Positions 35,323 to 44,891 of a DNA stretch of 64,000 nt are shown here, one piece after another (the first letter of the stretch is position 1; each line of letters starts with the position of its first letter). Source of the DNA: Prauserella_A oleivorans (GTDB lineage Bacteria; Actinomycetota; Actinomycetes; Mycobacteriales; Pseudonocardiaceae); assembly GCF_042685745.1 (NCBI RefSeq), contig NZ_JBHUNT010000001.1, positions 5,394,001 through 5,458,000 on the forward strand, in the 5' to 3' direction. Under the pieces are notes generated by a model that saw only the letters and a list, made by a program, of their open reading frames with translations, was not told where the DNA came from and did not search any database. Made by a program: the position numbers and the translations under genes.

Positions 35323-35733
35323 TCAGGTCCGCAGCCCGCCCGCGCTGCCCGCGTCGACCAGGGCGCGCAGGTCCTCGGGCAGGCTGTCGCGGACCTTGGC
35401 GAAGGTTCCCTCCGTGGCCTCGCGGGTCACCTCGAACACGACCCGGCTGCCGTACAGCGCGGTCGGCTCGTCGTGGTGCCAGCGTTCGGCGACGCGGCGG
35501 GCGAACTCGTCGAGGCCGAAGCGCTCGCCGGTCCCTGCGCCGCCCATGGTCACCGTCCGGCGCAGGTGCTCGCCGATCTCCGTGGGGAGCTGGTCGGCCA
35601 GATGGCTCGCCGACTGCTCGGGCACCCGCTCCCCGAGCGTCTCGAGCGTGGCCCGGGTCAGTCCCTCGGCCTCTCCGCGGCTGGCGAGCTGCGCACGTGC
35701 CTGTACCTGTCCGATGAAGTGGTCGTGGTCCAT
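35323..35733 (-). CDS. DUF2267 protein
   Basis: Encodes 136 residues of the DUF2267 family. It opens MDHDHFIGQVQARAQLASRGEAE and continues TRATLETLGERV then LADQLPTEIGEHLRR, GERFGLDEFARRVAER and AKVRDSLPEDLRALVDAG, the family's helical repeats. These short cytosolic proteins occur with stress-related genes; the biochemical role is not known. It is three bases downstream of a 74-residue gene and shares its transcript. Confidence 0.85.
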   Translation of the reverse strand: MDHDHFIGQVQARAQLASRGEAEGLTRATLETLGERVPEQSASHLADQLPTEIGEHLRRTVTMGGAGTGERFGLDEFARRVAERWHHDEPTALYGSRVVFEVTREATEGTFAKVRDSLPEDLRALVDAGSAGGLRT

Positions 35734-35736
35734 GAT

Positions 35737-35961
35737 TCACGCCTGGGCGAGCCGCTGAGCGAGCAGTCGTTTGCCCTGCTCGCCTGCCTTCTGGTTGTTC
35801 TCCTGGATCTGCCGGAACCACGCGGCGAGCTCCCGGTCGCCGTCGCGCTCGGCGTCGGCGATGTACTCCTCCATCTGCCACGCGTACTGCAGCGACGCCT
35901 GGAGGACGCTGACGAGGTCGTAGTTCTTGTCCTTCACGGGACTCTTCGGTGCGGCGGTCAT
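35737..35961 (-). CDS. Conserved 74-aa helical protein
   Basis: Encodes 74 residues: KDKNYDLVSVLQASLQYAWQ then EEYIADAERDGDRELAAWFR and QIQENNQKAGEQGKRLLAQR, two amphipathic helices like half of a ferritin-type bundle. AAAGGAG seven bases from ATG 35961. Conserved in actinobacteria as far as I recognise, but with no assigned function. It heads the two-gene unit with DUF2267. Confidence 0.65.
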   Translation of the reverse strand: MTAAPKSPVKDKNYDLVSVLQASLQYAWQMEEYIADAERDGDRELAAWFRQIQENNQKAGEQGKRLLAQRLAQA

Positions 35962-36080
35962 CTGCGTCTCCTTTCCCACTCGACGTGTTACCTCCCGATG
36001 TGGGCGGTCAAACAGGCCCCGCGCGCGACGACGAGGCCGCGACCCCCCCTGGGTCACGGCCTCGTCGCGGGCGGCACGCG

Positions 36081-36932
36081 TCAGGCGTTGACCTTTTCCG
36101 GGATGCCGAACTCCTCGGCGGCCGGACGGCGCCGGGCCGGGCCGGTACGGGCGTGGGTGGCGTACAGCGTGAGGCCCACGAACGTCAGGCCGCCCACGAG
36201 GTTTCCGATCACCGTCGGGATTTCGTTCCACAGGAAGTAGTCGGCGAGGGAGAAGTCACCGCCCATCATCAGGCCCGACGGGAACAGGAACATGTTGACC
36301 ACCGAGTGCTCGAAACCCATGTAGAAGAACACGAGGATCGGCATCCACATCGCGATGACCTTGCCCGACACCGACGTCGACATCATCGCGGCGACCACAC
36401 CGGTGGACACCATCCAATTGCACAGCACACCGCGGATGAACAGGGCCAGCATGCCGGCGGCGCCGTGGTCGGCGTAGCCGACGGTCCGGTCGGCGCCGAT
36501 CGCGCCGAGCCGCTGGCCGACCTCGTTCGGGTCGACGGTGAAGGCGTAGGTGAGGATGATCGCCATCATCAGCGCGACCGTGAGCGCGCCCGCGAAGTTG
36601 CCGACGAACACCAGTGCCCAGTTGCGCAGCAGCGCCCGCAGGTTCACGCCGGGCCGCTTGTCGAGCCAGGCCAGTGGCACCAGCGTGAAGACGCCGGTGA
36701 GCAGGTCGAACCCCAGCAGGTACAGCAGGCAGAACCCGACGGGGAAGAGCAAGGCTCCGACCAGGGCGTTGCCCGTCTGCACGGTGATCGTCACGGCGAA
36801 CGCCGCCGCGAGGGCGAGGATGGCGCCGGCCATGTACGCGCGGATGAGCGTGTCGCGCGTGGACATGAACGCCTTCGCCTCGCCGGCGTCGATCATCTTT
36901 CCGACGAACTCGTGGGGGTTCAGGTAGGACAA
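36081..36932 (-). CDS. Formate/nitrite transporter family (FNT) channel
   Basis: Encodes 283 residues with six TM helices. LLGFDLLTGVFTLVPLAWLD and GVLCNWMVSTGVVAAMMSTS are the family's conserved pore blocks, and GFEHSVVNMFLFPSGLMMGG contains the central pore histidine. It starts at TTG 36932 with AAGGAG seven bases upstream; the sequence then begins LSYLNPHEFVGKMIDAGEAK, as in relatives. It moves formate, nitrite or a similar small anion; formate released during histidine catabolism (by deformylation of formylglutamate) is a possible substrate. Confidence 0.9.
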   Translation of the reverse strand: MSYLNPHEFVGKMIDAGEAKAFMSTRDTLIRAYMAGAILALAAAFAVTITVQTGNALVGALLFPVGFCLLYLLGFDLLTGVFTLVPLAWLDKRPGVNLRALLRNWALVFVGNFAGALTVALMMAIILTYAFTVDPNEVGQRLGAIGADRTVGYADHGAAGMLALFIRGVLCNWMVSTGVVAAMMSTSVSGKVIAMWMPILVFFYMGFEHSVVNMFLFPSGLMMGGDFSLADYFLWNEIPTVIGNLVGGLTFVGLTLYATHARTGPARRRPAAEEFGIPEKVNA

Positions 36933-37142
36933 GACGTCGCTCCTTCGGTCAGCAGTCTGGGGCCCCCGCGGACACCGGGCGACGTGCCCGCGGGCCGGAC
37001 TGTCCGGAAGAGTGTGCGCAGCGGGCATGTCCTGCCTGTGACAGGCGGTGGAGCGTCAGGTCACGGACAACTCACCGCGGGGCGGGCGACGCTGTGCGAT
37101 CCCGGCGCCGGTGGCGACATCCCGGGCATCGAGGAGGCCGGG

Positions 37143-38306
37143 CTAGAAGCCCTGCTCGTGCACGACACCCGCGGCACGCGCGCGGTCCAGCCACGCGCGC
37201 AGCTCCGGGGAAAGCGACGCGGGCTCACGGCCGGGCGGTGCCGCGAGCACGATGTCGCAGAGCCGTCCGGCCAGCCGGATCGGCACGCTGACGGTCAGCG
37301 GGTAGTCGAGATCGCGCAAGACCGCGGGTGCGTCCTGCTCCCGGTCGACGACCACGCACACCCGTCCGGTGTCCGACAGCAGCCGCGAGAGGCGCCGCCA
37401 GAACGGCAGCAGCGACCGGGTCAGCGTCCCACCGGCGTCCACGGCCAGGTTCCACGGCGGGTTGGTCACGATCACGTCGATCTCACCGTCGGGGAACGGC
37501 AGCCGTCCCGCGTCCTGCTCGGTCACCTCCACCTCGGCGCCGAACGCGCGCGCGTTGGCACGGGCGTTGGCCACGCGTTCGGCACTGACGTCGGCGGCCA
37601 GGATCGCGGCGTCCGGGCACTGTGCGTACGCCTCGATGGCGCACGTGCCGTCACCGCAGAAGGGGTCGAGGACGGTCTCGCCTGCGGACGGTCCGGCAAG
37701 ACGGGCCAGCGCGGCCGCCAGCGGCGGGTGCAGCGTCCCCGGCCCGGTGTGCCGCTTGTAGGCGCGCCGGTGCAGCGGCCGGCCGGCGACGCGGAGGGTG
37801 ATCGTGGCGATGCCTTCGCCGAACATGATCCGGACCGTCAGATCGGTGCCCTGCGGTGTGCCGCCCGAGCGCTGCACGGGATTGTGCGAGACGTACGTGC
37901 CGCCGAGCACCGGCGTCAGCTCGGCGCCGATCCGGTCCTCCAGCGTGTAGCGGTTGAAGTTGCGGCGCCCGACGAAGTTCGCGACGACGTCGAAGACGGG
38001 GCGGCACGGCACCGCGCGCACGGCGCGCAGCCGGTCGAGCGCGCTCCCCCAGTCGGCGGCACCGATCTCGGCGGCGAGTCGCGGGGGGACGTCCTTGGTG
38101 TGGCCGGGGTCGGGCGTCGTGCCGACGACCAGGAAGGCGTCGTCGACGGTACGCAGGTCGAGCACACCAGGTGTCAGGTCGGGCACGGTGACAGAGACCT
38201 GCCGCGGGGCCAGGTCGATGCGTTCCGGGCGCAGGGCGCCGTCCACCTCGCTCGCCACGATCCATTCCGTGCCCCGCAGGCATCGGACGACCAGGTCGAC
38301 CGCCAC
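37143..38306 (-). CDS. THUMP-domain RNA methyltransferase
   Basis: Encodes 387 residues. The first 200 have the THUMP-like fold, with NFVGRRNFNRYTLEDRIGAE and LTVRIMFGEGIATITL, and the second half a Rossmann methyltransferase with GETVLDPFCGDGTCAIEAY (SAM site) and VIVTNPPWNLAVD, the NPPW catalytic motif of N2-guanine methyltransferases. It likely methylates G in tRNA (Trm14/TrmN-type) or 23S rRNA. GTG 38306 has GGAGGGAG. No linked RNA gene. Confidence 0.88.
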   Translation of the reverse strand: MAVDLVVRCLRGTEWIVASEVDGALRPERIDLAPRQVSVTVPDLTPGVLDLRTVDDAFLVVGTTPDPGHTKDVPPRLAAEIGAADWGSALDRLRAVRAVPCRPVFDVVANFVGRRNFNRYTLEDRIGAELTPVLGGTYVSHNPVQRSGGTPQGTDLTVRIMFGEGIATITLRVAGRPLHRRAYKRHTGPGTLHPPLAAALARLAGPSAGETVLDPFCGDGTCAIEAYAQCPDAAILAADVSAERVANARANARAFGAEVEVTEQDAGRLPFPDGEIDVIVTNPPWNLAVDAGGTLTRSLLPFWRRLSRLLSDTGRVCVVVDREQDAPAVLRDLDYPLTVSVPIRLAGRLCDIVLAAPPGREPASLSPELRAWLDRARAAGVVHEQGF

Positions 38307-38441
38307 ACGACTCCCTCCGACGATGTGCCCAGTGTGGCAGGCGCGGCGACGTGGGATCCGGGCGTGGCCGCGCCTGCCACGGCTGGGCACCGGTGGGCTG
38401 GGCGTGCCGGTACCCGTGGTCGGGACCGGGAGAGGTCGGCG

Positions 38442-38861
38442 TCAGGTGGAGGCCTGGTCGCTGTCCTTGAGCGCGCCCCAGCCATGCCACCGGTCGACCT
38501 CGATCCACGCGCTGACGCGGGAGCGCACGCGGTCGGGGTACTGCGCGCCCGTGTAGTGCCGGGCGATGCGGTCGATGTCGGCCAGTCCGGCGTCCTCCCG
38601 CAGGTCGGTGGCGCGGCCGATGAGCGTGACGTGCGTGTACCAGTCGTCGGCCAGCACGGTCAGCGTCACCCGCGGATCCCGGCGCAGGTGCTTGAGCCGC
38701 ACCCGGCCCTCGTCCATGCTGATCAGCGCCCGCCCGTCGTCCCAGACGTACCAGGTAGGCGTCGACACGGGCGCCCCGTCGGATCGCAGGGTCGCCATGA
38801 CCGCCGGGTTCGGGCGGAGCAGCAACTCCACGGCTTCGGGCGGCAACGGCGGCTTCGACAC
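38442..38861 (-). CDS. PPOX-class F420-dependent protein
   Basis: Encodes 139 residues of the split beta-barrel fold. LLLRPNPAVMATLRSDGAPV, PTWYVWDDGRALISMDEGRVR, RRDPRVTLTVLADDWYTHV and GRATDLREDAG are the blocks of the PPOX/TIGR03618-like F420 or FMN proteins. GTG 38861 follows GGGGAGGGG. It lies near an LLM-class gene that may use the same cofactor. Substrate unknown. Confidence 0.85.
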   Translation of the reverse strand: MSKPPLPPEAVELLLRPNPAVMATLRSDGAPVSTPTWYVWDDGRALISMDEGRVRLKHLRRDPRVTLTVLADDWYTHVTLIGRATDLREDAGLADIDRIARHYTGAQYPDRVRSRVSAWIEVDRWHGWGALKDSDQAST

Positions 38862-39026
38862 GGTGATTCCCCTCCCCGGTGTGTTCCGCGTCGAAAGCCT
38901 AGTGGAGCCCGGGCAACACCGCCGGGCGCGAGCGGCGGCGGCGTGGTCCCGGCAGGCTCATGCCCGACCGGAGCCCGGCCGCGCTCCTCGCCGGAGCCGA
39001 ACGCCCGGAGCGGCCGCGCACCGGTG

Positions 39027-40112
39027 TCACGCCTTGGCGGGCTCCGCGACGCCGACGTCCGGGGTGTCGAGCGCGGGCATCACGGTGTCGTGCACCATGC
39101 GCAACTGTTCGTTCGTGTGCGCGACACCGGGCAGCTCCATCCCGGAGAACGCCTTGACCAGTGCGGAGTCGGTGATCGCCAGGACCATGTGGTTGACGCC
39201 GGTGGGCGCGATCTCTCGCCGGATCTTCTCGGCGCACTCCTCCGGGGTGCCCGCGATCGAGAGCTTCTCGGCGAGTTCGGGCGGGGTCAGCTCGTAGGCC
39301 CGCTTCAGGTCACCTGCACCGACTGCGGCGACGATCTCCGCCAGCGACTCCGGCTCGACTCCGTTGCGGCGCAGTTGCTCCTCGGGCATGGCGGAGGCGT
39401 ACAGGCCGACCATCGCGCGCGCGGCCTGCTTCGCCGCCTCGCCGTCCTCGCCGGTCGCGAACACCACCCACGCGGCGATGTCCAGCGACCGCCAGTCCCG
39501 GCCCGCCCGCTCGGCACCGAGCTTGACGTTCTCCACGAGGTAGTCGTAAGCCTCGCGGGTGTAGCTGAGCGCGTGGTGCACGCCGTCGGAGAACTCCCCG
39601 GCCGCCTGGAACGACTTCGGCCCGCGCATCGCACCGAGCTTGAGCGGTAGCCGGTCCTGCACCGGCCGCGCGAAGGTGAACAGCCCGCTGTACTTGTAGA
39701 ACTCGCCCTCGAACGTGATCGCCCCGTCGTCGAGGAACGTCCGCATCACCTGGTGGGCCTCCTTCACCCGCGACAACGGCCTGGTCCGCGCCCAGTCGAT
39801 CCCGTACTGGGCGAGCAGGCCGAAGTTCCCGCTGGAGATCACGCATTCGGCCCGGCCGCCGGTCAGCTCGTCCAGGGTCGCGACGGCCTGGCAGATCAGC
39901 GTCGGCTCCCGCAGGCAGATCGGCGAGAGGTTGGGGCCGAACCGGATGTTCGTCGTCTTGTCCGCTGCCGCGGCGAACAGCAGCCACAGATCCTTGTGCC
40001 AGGTCTCGTCCGCCGCGTAGGCGGCGTAGAACCCGAGCTCGTCGGCAAGCTTGATCGACTCGATGGAATCCGTGATCGGGTAATCCGGGAGCATGACGTA
40101 GCTGAACTTCAT
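39027..40112 (-). CDS. LLM-class F420/flavin-dependent oxidoreductase
   Basis: Encodes 361 residues in the luciferase-like TIM-barrel superfamily. MKFSYVMLPDYPITDSIESI, TTNIRFGPNLSPICLREPTL, TGGRAECVISSGNFG and GAMRGPKSFQAAGEFSDGVH follow the F420-dependent (methylene-H4MPT reductase-like) type. Start ATG 40112 has a GAGGTGA site. It is the last gene of the catabolic operon, 15 bases after the aldehyde dehydrogenase. It may carry out a reduction or oxygenation step on a product of the pathway. Confidence 0.85.
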   Translation of the reverse strand: MKFSYVMLPDYPITDSIESIKLADELGFYAAYAADETWHKDLWLLFAAAADKTTNIRFGPNLSPICLREPTLICQAVATLDELTGGRAECVISSGNFGLLAQYGIDWARTRPLSRVKEAHQVMRTFLDDGAITFEGEFYKYSGLFTFARPVQDRLPLKLGAMRGPKSFQAAGEFSDGVHHALSYTREAYDYLVENVKLGAERAGRDWRSLDIAAWVVFATGEDGEAAKQAARAMVGLYASAMPEEQLRRNGVEPESLAEIVAAVGAGDLKRAYELTPPELAEKLSIAGTPEECAEKIRREIAPTGVNHMVLAITDSALVKAFSGMELPGVAHTNEQLRMVHDTVMPALDTPDVGVAEPAKA

Positions 40113-40127
40113 GACACTCACCTCGCG

Positions 40128-41552
40128 TTAGATGTCCAGATTGGACATGACGTGCTTGACCCTGGTGTAGTCCTCCAGCCCGTACAGGGACAGGTCCTTG
40201 CCGTAACCGGAGCGTTTGAACCCGCCGTGCGGCATCTCCGCGACCAGCGGGATATGGGTGTTGATCCACACGCAGCCGAAGTCCAGCCGCTTGGCCATCC
40301 GCAGCGCCCGGCCGTGGTCCTTGGTCCACACCGACGACGCGAGCCCGTACTCGACCCCGTTCGCCCAGCGCACGGCCTCGTCCTCGTCGCTGAAGCGCTG
40401 GACAGTGATCACCGGGCCGAAGATCTCCTCCTGGACCGCCCGGTCGTCCTGCCGCAGGCCGGAAACGACCGTCGGCGCGTAGAAGTATCCCCGGTCACCG
40501 ACACGTGAGCCTCCGGTCCGCACGGACGCGTGATCCGGCAGCCCGTCGACGAACCCGGATACCCTGGCCAGCTGGTTCTCGTTGTTCACCGGGCCGTACG
40601 CCACGTCGTCGCCGGTGCCGGTCGTGGTGCCCCGGGCCTGCTCGGTGAGGGCGTCGAGGAAGTCGTCGTGCACCCGCGGACCGGCGAGCACGCGCGTGGC
40701 CGCCGTGCAGTCCTGCCCGGCGTTGAAGTACCCGGCCTCGGCGATCGCCGCGGACGCCGCCTCCACGTCAGCGTCGTCGAACACCACCACGGGTGCCTTG
40801 CCCCCGAGTTCCAGGTGCACGCGCTTGAGGTCGTTCGCCGCGGCCTGCGCGACCTCCATGCCGGCCCGCACACTGCCGGTGATCGACACCATGTCGGGCT
40901 CCGGGTCGGCCACGAGCGCGCGGCCGGTGTCCCGGTCACCACAGACCACATTGAACACACCGGGCGGCAGGAACTCCGCCATGATCTCGGCCATGAGCAC
41001 CGTCGACACCGGCGTGGTGTCGGAGGGCTTGAGCACCACGGTGTTCCCCGCTGCGAGCGCGGGGGCGAACTTCCAGATCGCCATCATGATCGGGTAGTTC
41101 CATGGGGTCACCTGCGCGCACACGCCTACCGGCTCGCGGCGGATCCACGAGGTCAGCCCGGCCATGTACTCGCCGCTCGCCCGACCCTCCAGGCAACGCG
41201 CCGCACCGGCGAAAAAGCGCAGGTGGTCGAGGAACATCGGGAGCTCCTCCGAACGCGTCAGCGCCTCCGGCTTGCCGGTGTTGCGGCATTCGGCCGCGAG
41301 CAACTCGTCCGCACGTTCCTCGAAGGCGTCCGCGATGCGGTTGAGGGCCAGTTGCCGCTCGGCGGGCGTGGTGTCCCGCCAGCTCTCGAACGCCGCGCGG
41401 GCCGCAGCCGTCGCCTGACGCACGTCCTCGGGCCCGGAAACCGGCGCCTCGGCGAACGCATCCCCGGTGGCCGGGTCGATCACCGGGGCGGTCCGGCCGT
41501 CCACAGCGTCCACGAGCTTGCCGTTCACGAAATTGCGCACCGTCTGCGTCAT
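40128..41552 (-). CDS. NAD(P)-dependent aldehyde dehydrogenase (aminoaldehyde-type)
   Basis: Encodes 474 residues. VTPWNYPIMMAIWKFAPALA and GNTVVLKPSDTTP bind cofactor, LELGGKAPVVVF has the general-base Glu, and NAGQDCTAATRV has the catalytic Cys. EEIFGPVITVQRF and PHGGFKRSGYGKDLS end the core. It looks most like gamma-aminobutyraldehyde or betaine-aldehyde dehydrogenases. It lies five bases after the APC permease stop and begins with a GAGGTGATTGTC leader resembling that of the LLM gene, so the two may have been arranged by duplication of a start context. Confidence 0.9.
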   Translation of the reverse strand: MTQTVRNFVNGKLVDAVDGRTAPVIDPATGDAFAEAPVSGPEDVRQATAAARAAFESWRDTTPAERQLALNRIADAFEERADELLAAECRNTGKPEALTRSEELPMFLDHLRFFAGAARCLEGRASGEYMAGLTSWIRREPVGVCAQVTPWNYPIMMAIWKFAPALAAGNTVVLKPSDTTPVSTVLMAEIMAEFLPPGVFNVVCGDRDTGRALVADPEPDMVSITGSVRAGMEVAQAAANDLKRVHLELGGKAPVVVFDDADVEAASAAIAEAGYFNAGQDCTAATRVLAGPRVHDDFLDALTEQARGTTTGTGDDVAYGPVNNENQLARVSGFVDGLPDHASVRTGGSRVGDRGYFYAPTVVSGLRQDDRAVQEEIFGPVITVQRFSDEDEAVRWANGVEYGLASSVWTKDHGRALRMAKRLDFGCVWINTHIPLVAEMPHGGFKRSGYGKDLSLYGLEDYTRVKHVMSNLDI

Positions 41553-41557
41553 GACAA

Positions 41558-43069
41558 TCACCTCGTCCTTTCGAGCGTGGCCGGAGGTATGGCGTCGCTG
41601 GCGGGTGCCTCACTGCGGCCGTACGGGCGGGTGGTCACCAGCAGGACCAGACCGGTTCCGACGACGAGCACACCGGAAAGCAGAGTGAGGTAGTTGTCGT
41701 ACCAAGGGGCGTCGGGCGAGCGTGGCCACACCATGTTGACGATCGCGGACACCCCGTAGAGCAACGCGAGCACGTTCACTGGCATGCCCCATCGCCCGAG
41801 CGTGAACTGTCCACTCGGGATCCATCCCTTGATCCTCGCCCGCAGCGCGGCCAGCACCACCATCTGGAACCCGAGGTAGATGCCCAGCACCGCGAACGAC
41901 ACGATGCGCTCGGTGGCGTCCTCGGAGATCCGCGACGCCAGCACCACCAACGCGGGCACGATCGCGGCCACCAGCAAGGCGTACGGCGGCACGTGCAGCC
42001 GCGCGGAGAAACGGGAGAACACCGAGCTCGCCGGCAGCATCCGGTCGCGGGCGTACGAGTAGATCAACCGGCTCGCGGCCGCCTGCAGGCTCAGGGCACA
42101 CGACAGGAACGAAACGAGCACCACGGCCAGCACCACCTTCGAACCCACCGGGCCGAACGCGGAACCGAGCACTGTGGACACCGGGTCGGCGTCGGTACCG
42201 GAGATGACCGCACCGAAGTCGGGAACGGCCAGCACCAGCGACAGGCAGACGAACGTGGCCGCGAACCCGCCGACGTAGATCGTCATGCGCATCGCCTTCG
42301 GAATGCGCCGCGCCGGGTTCGGCACCTCCTCCGCGACGTCGCCGCACGCCTCGAAGCCGTAGTACTGGAAGATGCCGATCAGGCCGGCGGCCAGGAAGGC
42401 GGCGAGGTATGAGCCTTCCCCGCCTGCACCGAACCCGTCGAACAACACCCCGAGGCCGTGCTGCCGCTCGGTGGCCAGCAGCCAGCCGCCAACCGCCAGG
42501 GCGCCGAGGATCTCGGTGGTGAAGCCGATGATCGCGGCGATGCCCAGCGCCCGCGTACCGCCGAGGTTGATCACGGTGGCCACCAGCAGCACGAGCAGCG
42601 CGCACAGGATCGTGTTGCCGGTGCCGGGGGAGAGCTCGAACAGCATCGACACGTAGGGCCCGGAACCGTAGGCGACGCTGGCGATCGTCACGAGCAACGC
42701 GATCATGTACACCCAGCCGGTGAGCCACGCCCACCGCTTGCCCCACAGCCGCCGCGCCCACGGGTACACCCCGCCCGCGAGCGGGTACTGGGACACGACC
42801 TCGCCGAAGACGAGGGCGACGAGCAGCTGCCCGACGCCGACGATCAGCAGGGTCCACACCATCGGTGGACCCGCGGTCGCGAGCGCGAATCCGAACAGCG
42901 TGTAGATGCCCACGACCGGGGAGAGATAGGTGAACCCGAGGGAGAAGTTCGCCCACAGGCTCATGTCCCGGCGGAACTCCGAACGGTAGCCGAGTGCTTC
43001 GAGCTGGGCGGCGTCGGAGGCGGAATGCCCGCCTACGCCGGACCCTCGGGCGGGGACCTGGTCAACCAT
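41558..43069 (-). CDS. APC-family amino acid/polyamine permease
   Basis: Encodes 503 residues with about twelve TM helices. YRSEFRRDMSLWANFSLGFT and YPLAGGVYPWARRLWGKRWA are typical of the amino acid-GABA-choline subgroup; YYGFEACGDVAEEVPNPARR in the central loop is a clear family marker. GAGGACG precedes ATG 43069. Imports an amine or amino acid substrate for the downstream aldehyde dehydrogenase and FAD oxidase, which is consistent with polyamine or N-modified amino acid breakdown. Confidence 0.88.
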   Translation of the reverse strand: MVDQVPARGSGVGGHSASDAAQLEALGYRSEFRRDMSLWANFSLGFTYLSPVVGIYTLFGFALATAGPPMVWTLLIVGVGQLLVALVFGEVVSQYPLAGGVYPWARRLWGKRWAWLTGWVYMIALLVTIASVAYGSGPYVSMLFELSPGTGNTILCALLVLLVATVINLGGTRALGIAAIIGFTTEILGALAVGGWLLATERQHGLGVLFDGFGAGGEGSYLAAFLAAGLIGIFQYYGFEACGDVAEEVPNPARRIPKAMRMTIYVGGFAATFVCLSLVLAVPDFGAVISGTDADPVSTVLGSAFGPVGSKVVLAVVLVSFLSCALSLQAAASRLIYSYARDRMLPASSVFSRFSARLHVPPYALLVAAIVPALVVLASRISEDATERIVSFAVLGIYLGFQMVVLAALRARIKGWIPSGQFTLGRWGMPVNVLALLYGVSAIVNMVWPRSPDAPWYDNYLTLLSGVLVVGTGLVLLVTTRPYGRSEAPASDAIPPATLERTR

Positions 43070-43119
43070 GAGCCGTCCTCTCGGTGGGAAAGGCGGATCC
43101 GGCCACGCGGCCGGGGGGT

Positions 43120-43377
43120 TTACTCGTCCATCTCGTCGAGCAGGCGCTGACCGGAGACCACCTTCCGCGCCCAGTGCCGGTGCATCCAGTCCAGGTGGTC
43201 GTGCCGGCTCGCGACGATGCGCAGGGTGTCCCAGTTCGGGAACACCTGTTGCGCCACGTGCACGGTCATCAGCTTCGGGTCGACCTCGAAGACGTCCTCG
43301 AAGCGTTCGATCGCCACGTCGGTGACCTGCCTGGCCTCCGGTGGCCGGTGCTGCTCGGAGTAGCGGTAGCCGCTCAT
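43120..43377 (-). CDS. 85-aa protein co-encoded with the FAD oxidase
   Basis: Encodes 85 residues, with no TM: RYSEQHRPPEARQVTDVAIE, then LMTVHVAQQVFPNWDTLRIV and HDHLDWMHRHWARKVVSG. Rich in His and Trp (HDHLDWMHRHW), which could bind metal. ATG 43377 overlaps the FAD-oxidase stop (ATGA). I do not recognise the family; the tight coupling suggests a third subunit of the oxidoreductase. Confidence 0.5.
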   Translation of the reverse strand: MSGYRYSEQHRPPEARQVTDVAIERFEDVFEVDPKLMTVHVAQQVFPNWDTLRIVASRHDHLDWMHRHWARKVVSGQRLLDEMDE

Positions 43378-44891
43378 CGCACACCTCCCGCGTCCGGCTC
43401 GTAGGCGCGGTCGAGCCCGTACTTGCCGGGGTTCATAATGTTGTTGGGATCGACCGCGCGTTTCACGGCGAGCATCACGTCGTATCCGCCGCCCAGCTCC
43501 TGCGGCACCAGATCGACCTCGCCTTCCCGGCAGGAGCCGTGGCAGGCGCTGATCGAGCCGCCGTAGCGCAACGCCACCGCCGCGATGTCCTTCTTGGCCT
43601 GCACCCAGGCGGCCCACGACGCGTCGTCCAGTCGCTGCTCCCAGATCCCGACGTCGATCTCGGTCAGGTAGTCCACCCCGGTGTTCGCGCTGGTGTAGGC
43701 GAACATGCCCCAGTCGTCGAACATGTCGAAGCGGTCGCGGAGCTTGCGCACGATCTCGTGCCATTCCAGCCGGACCTTGGGCAGCTCGCTGTAGTTGATC
43801 GCGGCGTCCTCGCAGTGCCAGCTCATCGGCACGACCTGCCCGGCTCTGGTCCTGCCGTGCAGCGGCGTGGCGTACCGGTCGTGCCGGGCCGCCCAGTCCC
43901 CTTCGGACACCTCGTCGCCGAGGTAGCGGCCGCCGTTCTCCTTGGCGATGCGCAGCAGCCGGCGCCCGCCCGCGATCACCTCGTCCTCGTAGCCGTAGGC
44001 GACGGCGCACACGAGGGCGCGCACGTCGGCGGGCTGGGGAATGTAGGCCTCGTCGTCCCGGCGCAGGTAGTCCACTTTCCACTCGTCGAACAACACCGCA
44101 CCCGCGAACGTCGCCACGCCTGCCCGCGCCAGCTCCCCCACCGCTCGGTAGGCACTGTCGTAGTCGGGGAACGCGAAGAACGGCGAGAGCTCGGCTTCCG
44201 GCTTCGGGAACAGTTTGAGAGTGGCCTCCGTGGCGATGCCGAGCGTGCCCTGATGCCCCATGAACAGGTGCTTGAGCTGGTAGCCGCTGGAACTCTTCGA
44301 CAGCTTGTGCCCTGCGCCGTCGCCCACGTGGATCACCCGGCCGGTCGGCAGCACGAAGTCGAAGCTCAGCACAAGATCACGGGTGTGGCCGTACCGGCTT
44401 CCTATGAGCGACCAACCGCTGGTGCCGATCCGCCCGCCAACCAGCGAGCAGGGGTACGAGGCCGGATCGTCCGGGTAGATCAGCCCGTACCGCGCGAGCA
44501 CCTCGTTCAACTTGAGCATGTTGATGCCGGTGCCGACCGTGCAGGTGCGGTTGACCTCGTCGATCTCCTTGATGGTGTTCATGCGCTTGACGTCCACGAC
44601 GATGCCGCCGCGCAGCGGCACGGCCCCGTCGGTGAGCCCGGTGCCGCCGTCGCGGGGCACGACCGGGATGCGGTGGGCGTTGGCGATCCGGACGATCTCG
44701 GCGACCTCCTCCGTGGAGCCGGGCAGCACCACGACATCGGGCACCCGTTCGGACCACCGATGCACGGGGAACGGCGCGGGCACGCGGGCTCGGTTGAAGC
44801 GGGCGGGCTTGTCGGTGAGCACCTGGTCGCTGCCGACCACTTGGCACAGCTCGTCGACCACCGGGTCGGTGAGTGCGGGCGCGATCGTCAT
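43374..44891 (-). CDS. FAD-linked oxidase (GlcD/VAO-like)
   Basis: Encodes 505 residues. The PCMH FAD domain has VVLPGSTEEVAEIVRIANAH and PRDGGTGLTDGAVPLRGGIV, and a C-terminal FAD-oxidase region ends VDPNNIMNPGKYGLD. WSLIGSRYGHTRDLVLS and SGYQLKHLFMGHQGTLGIAT are typical of D-2-hydroxyacid dehydrogenase or glycolate oxidase subunits. It overlaps the Fe-S protein stop by four bases, as in GlcD/GlcF pairs, and probably passes electrons to it. Substrate unknown. Confidence 0.88.
   Translation of the reverse strand: MTIAPALTDPVVDELCQVVGSDQVLTDKPARFNRARVPAPFPVHRWSERVPDVVVLPGSTEEVAEIVRIANAHRIPVVPRDGGTGLTDGAVPLRGGIVVDVKRMNTIKEIDEVNRTCTVGTGINMLKLNEVLARYGLIYPDDPASYPCSLVGGRIGTSGWSLIGSRYGHTRDLVLSFDFVLPTGRVIHVGDGAGHKLSKSSSGYQLKHLFMGHQGTLGIATEATLKLFPKPEAELSPFFAFPDYDSAYRAVGELARAGVATFAGAVLFDEWKVDYLRRDDEAYIPQPADVRALVCAVAYGYEDEVIAGGRRLLRIAKENGGRYLGDEVSEGDWAARHDRYATPLHGRTRAGQVVPMSWHCEDAAINYSELPKVRLEWHEIVRKLRDRFDMFDDWGMFAYTSANTGVDYLTEIDVGIWEQRLDDASWAAWVQAKKDIAAVALRYGGSISACHGSCREGEVDLVPQELGGGYDVMLAVKRAVDPNNIMNPGKYGLDRAYEPDAGGVR

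Noticed and set aside
35949..39650. A 1233-codon rightward open frame opposite the FNT transporter, RNA methyltransferase and LLM genes
   Set aside because: It is antisense to four well-supported genes and shows no domain pattern.
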